A stretch of DNA of 32,596 bases, taken from NCBI GenBank assembly GCA_905235565.1, contig CAJOLR010000021.1, positions 1-32,596 of the forward strand. The letters are read 5' to 3'. The position numbers and the translations under genes are program-made. Every line of letters begins with the position of its first letter. Position 1 is the first letter of the stretch. Source of the DNA: an uncultured Bacteroidaceae bacterium (GTDB taxonomy: Bacteria > Bacteroidota > Bacteroidia > Bacteroidales > Bacteroidaceae). Below, in pieces: positions 26,277-32,596 of this stretch. The notes under the pieces were generated by a model. It saw only the letters and a program-made list of their open reading frames with translations, did not search any database and was not told the origin of the DNA.

Positions 26277-28412
26277 ATGGCAACATTACAGAAAATCAGA
26301 AGCAAAGGACCACTGCTTCTTATCGTTATCGGCCTTGCTATGCTGGCCTTCATTCTTGGTGACGCATGGAAGATCATACGTCCCACCCAGGGCATCCAGT
26401 ATGTAGGAAATATTGCCGGCGAGGATATCACCGCAATGGATTTCCAGAAGGAGCTGGAGATTTACACCGATGTGGTTAAGTTCGCAAACCAGATCAGTGA
26501 TGTCACTGAGGAGATGCAGAATTCGCTCAAGGATGAGGTATGGTCAACAATGGTACGCAACCGTATCCTGGACAAGGAGGCCAAGGCTTTAGGTCTTGTG
26601 GTTACAGACTTGGAGATCAAGGATGCGATAGAGCGTGGTGAAGATGAAATGCTTGCCAACACTCCTTTCACCAGACCTGACGGTAAGTTTGATTCAGACC
26701 TTCTTAAGAAGACTCTTGCTTTATATTTGGAGCTTGATCCTCAGACAGTATCACCTGAAGAGTATGAGTACTATCAAAGCCTGTATAACTACTGGCTTTT
26801 TGTTGAGCAGAACCTGAAGAGTTCTCTGCTTTACAACAAGTATGTATCTCTTGTCAGGGCTGCTATCGTATCTAACCCTGTTTCCGCCAAGAACTCATTC
26901 AACAACCGCATTATGAGGAGTGATGTCCTGATGGCTTCACTTCCTTATTCAATTGTTCCTGATGCCGATGCCAATATAACAGCTTCAGACATCAAAAGTG
27001 TTTACGATGAGCACAAGAACGCCCTTTTCAACTATGCCGAGAACCGCGACATCGTTTACATCGACTATGAGATCACTCCCAGCGACGATGACCGCAAGGC
27101 GCAGTTGGAGGAGATGAATGAGGTGGTTAGCCAGTTGGAGTCAGAGATTGATGACTATGCATCATTCGTACGCCGTTCAGGTTCAGAGGTTCCTTACAGT
27201 GAGGTTGCACGTTCTGCCAGGAATCTTCCTGTCGATGTGGCTGAAAGATTGGATTCTGTTAAGGTAGGAGGCGTATTCGGTCCTTACTATGACGGATTTG
27301 AGGATTCATACAACGCATTCAAGCTCTTGAGCGTTGTCAAGGGTTATGACTCAATACAATTCAGTGTCATGCAGGTAGTTGCCGATGATGCCGATGCAAT
27401 TGCAGCCCGCGCAGACAGCATAGAGAAGGCTGTCAGGAAGGGTGCTGATTTTGTAGAGCTCGCTTCAAATTATGGTCAGTCGGCCTTAGAGCAGTGGCTT
27501 GCAGCTGATGCTTATGAGCCTGCTTCAATTTCAGGTGACAACGCCATTTATATAAACAAGCTCAACAGCATGAAGAAAGGTGATGTGGCCGTTCTTAACC
27601 TGAGTAACGCAACAATCATCATCAAGGTGTTTGATGTCAAGAATCCCGTTGACAAGTACAATACCGTTGTAGTTAAGCGTCCGGTCCAGTTCAGTGAGAC
27701 AACCAGCAATGAAGCCTACAATAAGTTAAGTGCATTCCTGTCTGTGAATACTACTGTCGATGACCTTAAGGAGAACGCAGAGAATTCGGACTTTCACCTG
27801 CTCTATTATCCCGGCTTCCAGAACTACAGCCACAACGTGGCAGGCGTTCCCAAGTCAACTGAGGCTCTCCGTTGGACATTCGGAGCTCAGGAGGGTGAGG
27901 TTTCACGTATCTACGAGGTTGGCGGTGCCAATGACCATCTCCTTGTAGTTGGTGTTGAAAAGATTCACCCGCGTGGCAATATCAGCATTGCAGATGCTAC
28001 AGCAACCCTTTCACTGACTGCCCTGAACAATAAGAAGTTCGATATGCTTAAGGGCCAGCTTGCCGGAAAGACAATTGATCAGCTCAAGTCTGTTGAAGGA
28101 ATCCAGATTGACACAATCAGGTCTGTCAACTTCAATAACGACGCATTCGTATCATCTCTCTATTCAAATGAGGCTACCGTAGGTTCCAGCGTATTCAATC
28201 TCGAGCAGAATGAACTTACAATTCCTATGAAAGGATCAAACTGCGTATTCGTTGCCGAGAAGATTTCACCAGACACTTATTCTGCCGAGTATGATGAGAA
28301 CACAGAAAACCTGCGTGTACGTACCATGTCATCAAGCCGTATCATGAGCGGACTCCTGGAGGAGCTCTACTATCAGGCCAAGGTTGTTGATGACCGTTAC
28401 AAGCTGTTCTGA
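26277..28412 (+). CDS. PpiD/SurA-type periplasmic folding factor (peptidyl-prolyl isomerase family)
   Basis: The 711-residue protein is anchored by one N-terminal membrane helix (residues 11-28, GPLLLIVIGLAMLAFILG), with the rest in the periplasm. A SurA/PpiD N-terminal chaperone region (about 38-230: ITAMDFQKELEIYTDVVKF, MVRNRILDKEAKALGL) is followed by a parvulin-like region near residues 350-440 (VMQVVADDADAIAARADSIE, RKGADFVELASNYGQSALEQ) and a helical C-terminal part. The parvulin part lacks the expected leading His and the GG-DLG motif, so isomerase activity is doubtful while chaperone function is likely. It would help newly exported outer-membrane proteins fold. Confidence 0.88.
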   Translation: MATLQKIRSKGPLLLIVIGLAMLAFILGDAWKIIRPTQGIQYVGNIAGEDITAMDFQKELEIYTDVVKFANQISDVTEEMQNSLKDEVWSTMVRNRILDKEAKALGLVVTDLEIKDAIERGEDEMLANTPFTRPDGKFDSDLLKKTLALYLELDPQTVSPEEYEYYQSLYNYWLFVEQNLKSSLLYNKYVSLVRAAIVSNPVSAKNSFNNRIMRSDVLMASLPYSIVPDADANITASDIKSVYDEHKNALFNYAENRDIVYIDYEITPSDDDRKAQLEEMNEVVSQLESEIDDYASFVRRSGSEVPYSEVARSARNLPVDVAERLDSVKVGGVFGPYYDGFEDSYNAFKLLSVVKGYDSIQFSVMQVVADDADAIAARADSIEKAVRKGADFVELASNYGQSALEQWLAADAYEPASISGDNAIYINKLNSMKKGDVAVLNLSNATIIIKVFDVKNPVDKYNTVVVKRPVQFSETTSNEAYNKLSAFLSVNTTVDDLKENAENSDFHLLYYPGFQNYSHNVAGVPKSTEALRWTFGAQEGEVSRIYEVGGANDHLLVVGVEKIHPRGNISIADATATLSLTALNNKKFDMLKGQLAGKTIDQLKSVEGIQIDTIRSVNFNNDAFVSSLYSNEATVGSSVFNLEQNELTIPMKGSNCVFVAEKISPDTYSAEYDENTENLRVRTMSSSRIMSGLLEELYYQAKVVDDRYKLF

Positions 28413-28426
28413 TTGATATAGCAGAT

Positions 28427-28466
28427 AAAAAGAATCCCTCGGATTGATTTCCGAGGGATTCTTTTT
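28427..28466. terminator. Bidirectional rho-independent terminator
   Basis: A perfect 17-base-pair stem (28427-28443 with 28450-28466), loop TTGATT, with an A-run on the left and a T-run on the right. It can therefore stop transcription from both sides, serving the PpiD-like gene (+) and ilvC (-), whose stop codons lie 14 and 17 bases away. Confidence 0.93.
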
Positions 28467-28483
28467 TGTATTACCGGTCCGGA

Positions 28484-29524
28484 TCAGTTGTTCTCGGGGC
28501 GCAGCTTGCGTACCACGGCACCTGTCTGCCACATCTCGCTCTCACGCAGGGCAGCCAGCTCTTTCTCCAAGCCCTCACGGTACCCGGGCTTTGAGTTGCT
28601 GTCAATTGATATCTGAGCCTCGTTACCGCACTTGACGCTTGCATAGAGCTTCTGTACAACGGGCTTGATGGCATCGTGGAACGGGCCCATCCAGTCCAGA
28701 GCGCCGCGCTGTGCTGTTGTTGAGCAGTTGGCGTACATCCAGTCCATACCCTTCTGGGCAAACAGAGGCATGAGTGACTGAGTGAGCTCCTCAACAGTCT
28801 CGTTGAAAGCCTCACTGGGAGTGTGGCCGTTCTCACGCAGAACCTCATACTGAGCCAGAAGCAGGCCCTGGATGGCACCCATAAGTGAACCGCGCTCACC
28901 GGTAAGGTCGGATGTGGCCTCGCGGATGAATGTGGTCTCAAACAGGTAACCGGAACCTATACCGATACCGAATGCCAGAACCTTGTCAAGAGCATGGCCG
29001 GATGCATCCTGATATACAGCGTATGAACTGTTCAGGCCGCGGCCCTCAAGGAACATGGTACGCAGTGATGTACCTGAACCCTTGGGGGCAACCATGATAA
29101 CATCGATATCCTTGGGGGGAACAACGCCTGTGCGGTCGTTCCATGTGATAGCGAATCCGTGTGAGAAGTAAAGAGTCTTGCCTGCGGTCAGGTAGGGCTT
29201 GATGTTGGGCCACTGCTGCATCTGAGCTGCATCGGACAGAAGCATGCAGATGATTGTACCCTTCTGGGCTGCCTCCTCGATAGAGAACAGAGTCTTGCCG
29301 GGAACCCAACCGTCGGCAACTGCCTTCTCGTATGTCTTGCCCTGACGCTGGCCAACTATTACGTTGAAACCGTTGTCGCGAAGGTTGCAAGCCTGGCCCG
29401 GGCCCTGAACGCCGTAACCTATAACTGCGATTGTCTCATTCTTGAGTATCTCGCGGGCTTTCTCCAGCGGGAACTCCTCACGTGTCATAACCTCTTCTAT
29501 GACACCTCCGAAATACATTTTCAT
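28484..29524 (-). CDS. ilvC: Ketol-acid reductoisomerase
   Basis: Isomerises and reduces acetolactate or acetohydroxybutyrate in valine, isoleucine and leucine synthesis. The 346-residue product is a class I length. The NADPH loop is VIGYGVQGPGQACNLRDNG with the phosphate-binding side in VGQRQGKTYEK. The magnesium and substrate residues are in ETTFIREATSDLTGERGSL and the C-terminal NETVEELTQSL. Start at ATG 29524 is followed by the conserved FGGVIEEVMTREEFPLEKA. It is the last gene of the ilv operon, 29 bases after ilvN, closed by the terminator at 28427-28466. Confidence 0.97.
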   Translation of the reverse strand: MKMYFGGVIEEVMTREEFPLEKAREILKNETIAVIGYGVQGPGQACNLRDNGFNVIVGQRQGKTYEKAVADGWVPGKTLFSIEEAAQKGTIICMLLSDAAQMQQWPNIKPYLTAGKTLYFSHGFAITWNDRTGVVPPKDIDVIMVAPKGSGTSLRTMFLEGRGLNSSYAVYQDASGHALDKVLAFGIGIGSGYLFETTFIREATSDLTGERGSLMGAIQGLLLAQYEVLRENGHTPSEAFNETVEELTQSLMPLFAQKGMDWMYANCSTTAQRGALDWMGPFHDAIKPVVQKLYASVKCGNEAQISIDSNSKPGYREGLEKELAALRESEMWQTGAVVRKLRPENN

Positions 29525-29553
29525 AGTTTTGTGTAGTATTTAAAAAGTTACTG

Positions 29554-30108
29554 TTATTCTTTCTTGCCGTAACGGGCCTCCATCTTGTCCAGATACTCGT
29601 TTACGTGCTCAATGCGGGCGCGGGTTATTGCCACACGGCCCGAACTTACAAACTGGAGCATGCCGCCCTGGGCTGTAAGTTCGTGGTTGAGCGCAATTAT
29701 ATCCTCGGTCAGTCCGCTCTTCTCAATTACGGAGAATGTGGAGTTGACCTCAATCAGCTTGGCACCGTAGCGGCGGATTATCTTGGACATCTCGGGGTTC
29801 TCAGTAAGCACACTGGTTACCACCTTATATAATGCCACCTCCTGCATGAATATCTCATCATCGGTAAAGTACTGGCACTGCAGCACATCCACCTTCTTTT
29901 CAATCTGGTCCACAATCTTGACTATGGTCTCCTTGTCGGCCATGGCGGTTATGGTATAGCGGTGTACTCCGGGTATTGACGATGCCGATACGTTCAGGCT
30001 CTCGATGTTTACCTGACGGCGTGTGAACACTGCGGTAACCTGATTCAGGATACCGGCTATGTTCTCTGAGTGAACTATCAGCGTGTATAATCTCTTTTCG
30101 TTCTCCAT
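29554..30108 (-). CDS. ilvN: Acetolactate synthase, small (regulatory) subunit
   Basis: The 184-residue regulatory partner of IlvB, which activates it and gives valine feedback. An N-terminal ACT domain starts at RLYTLIVHSENIAGILNQV and holds FTRRQVNIESLNVS and GVHRYTITAM. The C-terminal small-subunit domain is VALYKVVTSV through AQGGMLQFVSSGRVAITR. ATG 30108 (MENEKRLYTL) is chosen; the longer frame to 30174 translates the heptad-repeat DNA and has no homology. It lies between ilvB (62-base gap) and ilvC (29-base gap). Confidence 0.95.
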   Translation of the reverse strand: MENEKRLYTLIVHSENIAGILNQVTAVFTRRQVNIESLNVSASSIPGVHRYTITAMADKETIVKIVDQIEKKVDVLQCQYFTDDEIFMQEVALYKVVTSVLTENPEMSKIIRRYGAKLIEVNSTFSVIEKSGLTEDIIALNHELTAQGGMLQFVSSGRVAITRARIEHVNEYLDKMEARYGKKE

Positions 30109-30119
30109 ATCATTTAAAT

Positions 30120-30184
30120 GGACAATGGATAATGGACAATGCGCAGGTTCTGTCATTTCATTGTTAATTATCAATTGTCAATTG
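30120..30184. repeat. Two clusters of 7-base repeats forming an imperfect hairpin
   Basis: On the minus strand, CAATTGA-CAATTGA-TAATTAA-CAATGAA at about 30157-30184 is followed by a short spacer and ATTGTCC-ATTATCC-ATTGTCC at 30120-30140. The two clusters pair over 21 positions with about four mismatches. The left cluster supplies the last codons and stop of ilvB. The periodic 7-base units and their mirrored arrangement suggest a dispersed intergenic repeat. Confidence 0.65.
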
Positions 30185-31871
30185 AAAATATCATCTTATC
30201 CACCGTGCTGCCCGGCTTTATCATAGGCATCACGTTCTCCTCGTCCATAACGGCGGTCTCAAGCAGGTATGCGCCTTTGGCCTTGAGCATATCGGCAACA
30301 GCATCCTTAAGCTCCTTGCGGTCTGTCACCAGACGGTAGGGGATTCCGTATGCGGCTGCTATCTTGCTGTAGTCAGGATTCATCATGTGGGTGCAGGAGT
30401 ATCGGCTCTGGAACATCATCTGCTGCCACTGACGTACATTACCTAAGTAGGTGTTGTTCATCAGGATCATCTTGACCGGAGCCTGTGTCTGCATTATTGT
30501 ACCCAGTTCCTGGATGTTCATCTGGAAACCGCCGTCGCCCATAAAGGCCAGAATGGTACGCTCCGGAGCTCCGAATGTGGCACCTATGGCGGCGGGCATG
30601 CAGAATCCCATTGTGCCAAGACCGCCCGATGTCACTATGCTGCGCGGACTACGGTACCTGAAATAACGGGATGAGAACATCTGGTTCAGGCCCACGTCAT
30701 TCACCAGAACGGCGTCCTGAGGTGCGGCATCGCTTACGGCAGTCACGACCTCACCCATCTTGAGCGGGCCGCCGGCGGGATGTATGGCGCTGTCAATCAC
30801 CTTGTCATGCTCCTCCTTGTCAAGCGGACGGAAACTCTCTATCCACTCCTTGTGAGTGGCCTTGGCCATACGCTCTGTTATCAGTTTGAGAGTAAGGCGG
30901 CAGTCGCCAAGCACGGTTACATCGGGCTTGACGTTCTTGCCGAACTCTGACTTGTCTATGTCTAAGTGTATAATCTTGGCCTGCTTGGCGTAAGTATCAA
31001 GAGTGCCGGTCACGCGGTCGTCAAAACGCATACCCACGGCAATGAGCACATCGCACTCATTGGTCTTTACGTTAGGTGCCAGATTTCCGTGCATTCCCAG
31101 CATACCCATGTTGAGCGGGTGGTCCGATGGGAGTGCGGAGAGTCCCAGCAAGGTACGTGCGGCAGGAAGGTCTCCTTTCTCGATGAAGGCAGCCAGTTCC
31201 TTCTCAGCATTACCCAGCTCAACTCCGTGACCCACCAGAACAAGCGGCTTCTTTGCACCGTCTATAAGCTGTACGGCATCATTTATCTGGCTCTCGATGG
31301 GATCGGGGGCGGGGATATAACTGCGTACATAGTCTATCGTGGCAGGCTTGAAATCAATCTGTTGCATCTGGGCGGTCTTGGTAAAGTCAAGCACCACAGG
31401 GCCCGGACGGCCTGAGCCTGCTATGTAGAATGCGCGGGCAACAGCCCACGGAATATCCTCGGCGCGGCGGATCTGATAGCTCCACTTGGTGATAGGCTGC
31501 GTTACGCCCACCAGGTCAATCTCCTGGAATGCGTCGGTACCTAAGGCATCGGTTCCCACCTGACCGGCAATCACAACTATGGGCGTGCTGTCCAGCATTG
31601 CGTCGCTGATGCCGGTTATGGTGTTGGTGGCTCCCGGACCGCTGGTAACTATAGCCACACCTGTGCGGCCCGATACGCGGGCGTAACCTTGCGCTGCGTG
31701 TGTGGCACCCTGCTCATGGCGCACCAGAATCTGCTTTAGATCCTTCTGGTGGTCATACAGGGCATCGAACACCTTTATAATAGAGCCTCCGGGATAAGCG
31801 AATACCGTATTCACATCCTCGGCAAGCAATGCGCGGAGCATCGCCTCGGCTCCTGTTATCATATTACTCAT
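30171..31871 (-). CDS. ilvB: Acetolactate synthase, large (catalytic) subunit
   Basis: Thiamine-diphosphate enzyme that condenses two pyruvates, or pyruvate with 2-oxobutyrate, at the entry to Val/Leu/Ile synthesis. The 566-residue product has the catalytic Glu in VRHEQGATHAAQGYARVSG, the central FAD-type domain (LGMHGNLAPNVKTNECDVLI), and the ThDP/magnesium motif from GDGGFQMNIQELGT to MNNTYLG. The last residues (FSIDN) and stop are encoded by the heptad repeat. The start MSNMITGAEAML at 31871 is 8 bases after ilvD; the Met at 31862 is an alternative. It needs IlvN for regulation. Confidence 0.96.
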   Translation of the reverse strand: MSNMITGAEAMLRALLAEDVNTVFAYPGGSIIKVFDALYDHQKDLKQILVRHEQGATHAAQGYARVSGRTGVAIVTSGPGATNTITGISDAMLDSTPIVVIAGQVGTDALGTDAFQEIDLVGVTQPITKWSYQIRRAEDIPWAVARAFYIAGSGRPGPVVLDFTKTAQMQQIDFKPATIDYVRSYIPAPDPIESQINDAVQLIDGAKKPLVLVGHGVELGNAEKELAAFIEKGDLPAARTLLGLSALPSDHPLNMGMLGMHGNLAPNVKTNECDVLIAVGMRFDDRVTGTLDTYAKQAKIIHLDIDKSEFGKNVKPDVTVLGDCRLTLKLITERMAKATHKEWIESFRPLDKEEHDKVIDSAIHPAGGPLKMGEVVTAVSDAAPQDAVLVNDVGLNQMFSSRYFRYRSPRSIVTSGGLGTMGFCMPAAIGATFGAPERTILAFMGDGGFQMNIQELGTIMQTQAPVKMILMNNTYLGNVRQWQQMMFQSRYSCTHMMNPDYSKIAAAYGIPYRLVTDRKELKDAVADMLKAKGAYLLETAVMDEENVMPMIKPGSTVDKMIFSIDN

Positions 31872-31879
31872 AATCTTGC

Positions 31880-32596
31880 TTAATCAATTATCCTCACGCC
31901 GCCCTTATCGGCCGAACTTACCATATTAGCGTATGCCTTGAGGCTCTTGGCCACCACGCGCTTGCGTGTGAGCGGACGCATGGGGCGGGCGGCCAGCTCT
32001 GCATCGCTCAGGCGAACGTTTATGCTGCGTGCGGGTATGTCTATGTCAATAATGTCACCGTCCAGCACCTTGCCTATGGCACCGCCGTTGGCAGCCTCAG
32101 GCGATATGTGTCCTATGCTCAGGCCCGATGTACCTCCGCTGAACCTGCCGTCGGTAATAAGGGCGCAGGCCTTACCCAAGTGGCGGGACTTGATATAAGA
32201 GGTGGGGTAGAGCATCTCCTGCATTCCGGGACCACCCTTGGGGCCCTCATGGGTGATTACCACCACATCGCCGGCCACAACCTTGCCGCCCAGTATGCCG
32301 TCAACCGCATCCTCCTGTGAGTCAAATACCCTGGCCGGCCCTGAGAACTTCCAGATACTCTCGTCAACGCCTGCGGTCTTTACCACGCAGCCGTCAACGG
32401 CAATGTTACCCTTAAGTATGGCCAGGCCGCCGTCCTTGGTGTAGGCGTGCTGAAGGTCACGTATGCAACCTCCCGCGCGGTCGGTGTCAAGCTCGGTGTA
32501 AACGCAGTCCTGTGATCCAAGCTCGTTGCTGAACTTGCGTGCAGGAGCGGTGGAATATATGCGTCTGGCCTCAGGGTCGATATCGGTCTTGAGTAT
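31880..32596 (-). CDS. ilvD: Dihydroxy-acid dehydratase, C-terminal part (cut by window end)
   Basis: Dehydrates 2,3-dihydroxy-isovalerate and its methylvalerate homologue to the 2-oxo acids using an Fe-S cluster. Only the last 238 residues are in the window. The frame remains open to base 32596 (reading [20 protein letters not shown]), so the gene continues beyond the edge; the GTG near 32386 is internal. Conserved C-terminal signatures are [14 protein letters not shown] and [20 protein letters not shown], holding the proposed catalytic Ser. The N-terminal cluster-binding Cys residues are not visible. It is upstream of ilvB by 8 bases, so the operon promoter and any leader lie outside the window. 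Confidence 0.96.
   Translation of the reverse strand: MLKTDIDPEARRIYSTAPARKFSNELGSQDCVYTELDTDRAGGCIRDLQHAYTKDGGLAILKGNIAVDGCVVKTAGVDESIWKFSGPARVFDSQEDAVDGILGGKVVAGDVVVITHEGPKGGPGMQEMLYPTSYIKSRHLGKACALITDGRFSGGTSGLSIGHISPEAANGGAIGKVLDGDIIDIDIPARSINVRLSDAELAARPMRPLTRKRVVAKSLKAYANMVSSADKGGVRIID

Noticed and set aside
28471..28941. A 156-codon frame inside ilvC on the same strand
   Set aside because: It is the +1 shadow of the ilvC 3' half, which encodes a complete, well-conserved enzyme; the alternative product has no recognisable motifs.
30109..30174. N-terminal extension of IlvN (22 extra residues)
   Set aside because: It is translation of the heptad-repeat hairpin and overlaps the ilvB stop codon; the ACT domain starts at ATG 30108.
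32238..32444. Plus-strand frames antisense to ilvD
   Set aside because: They are antisense to strongly conserved ilvD sequence and show Ser/Pro-rich shadow composition.

Overview
The window comes from a member of the Bacteroidales, probably near Prevotella or Bacteroides. The evidence is the second-family LptD, the GH97 and GH2 glycosidases, the Lnb-type lipoprotein acyltransferase, the conserved lysS-gpsA-pgi and ilvD-ilvB-ilvN-ilvC orders, many '...AQ' signal peptides, A-rich leaders instead of strong Shine-Dalgarno sites, and repeated TAnnTTTG promoter boxes. It is dense chromosomal sequence. I see no insertion sequence, phage, CRISPR array or integrase.

Layout. (1) 1-3188, + strand: the C-terminal part of a GH2 beta-galactosidase, cut by the window edge, overlaps an HD-domain hydrolase by 4 bases. 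(2) 3287-7838, +: an lptD-asnA-ung run behind its own promoter. (3) 7839-8213: a 375-base gap with a ladder of hairpins, a tRNA-Arg(CCG) on the minus strand, and divergent promoters for the tRNA and the next gene. (4) 8214-11760, +: an outer-membrane barrel protein, a GH97 alpha-glycosidase and a small lipoprotein, closed by a strong terminator. (5) 11763-16368, +: lysS, gpsA, pgi and a HAD phosphatase/mutase. (6) 16369-20816, -: an operon read as Lnb-like acyltransferase fused to an alkaline-phosphatase-fold domain, then slyD-type FKBP, then aroC. It converges on the HAD gene with no base between them. (7) 20862-28466, +: coaX, an outer-membrane protein, a TPR protein, lptC, a CorC/HlyC membrane protein, then a PpiD/SurA-type chaperone, closed by a bidirectional terminator. 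(8) 28484-32596, -: the branched-chain amino acid operon ilvD (cut by the window end), ilvB, ilvN, ilvC.

Functionally, the window mixes housekeeping metabolism (Asn, Lys-tRNA, phospholipid backbone, glycolysis, chorismate, CoA, Ile/Val/Leu) with envelope building: LPS export (LptC, LptD), lipoprotein maturation (Lnb-like), outer-membrane protein folding (PpiD-like) and three predicted barrel proteins. The most unusual item is the Lnb fusion. Its C-terminal AlkP-fold domain has lost nearly all expected catalytic and metal-binding residues. Next are the tRNA-Arg, with an apparent A19-U56 swap of the usual G19-C56 elbow pair and a trailer that mirrors its own 3' end, and a heptanucleotide-repeat hairpin at the ilvB/ilvN junction.
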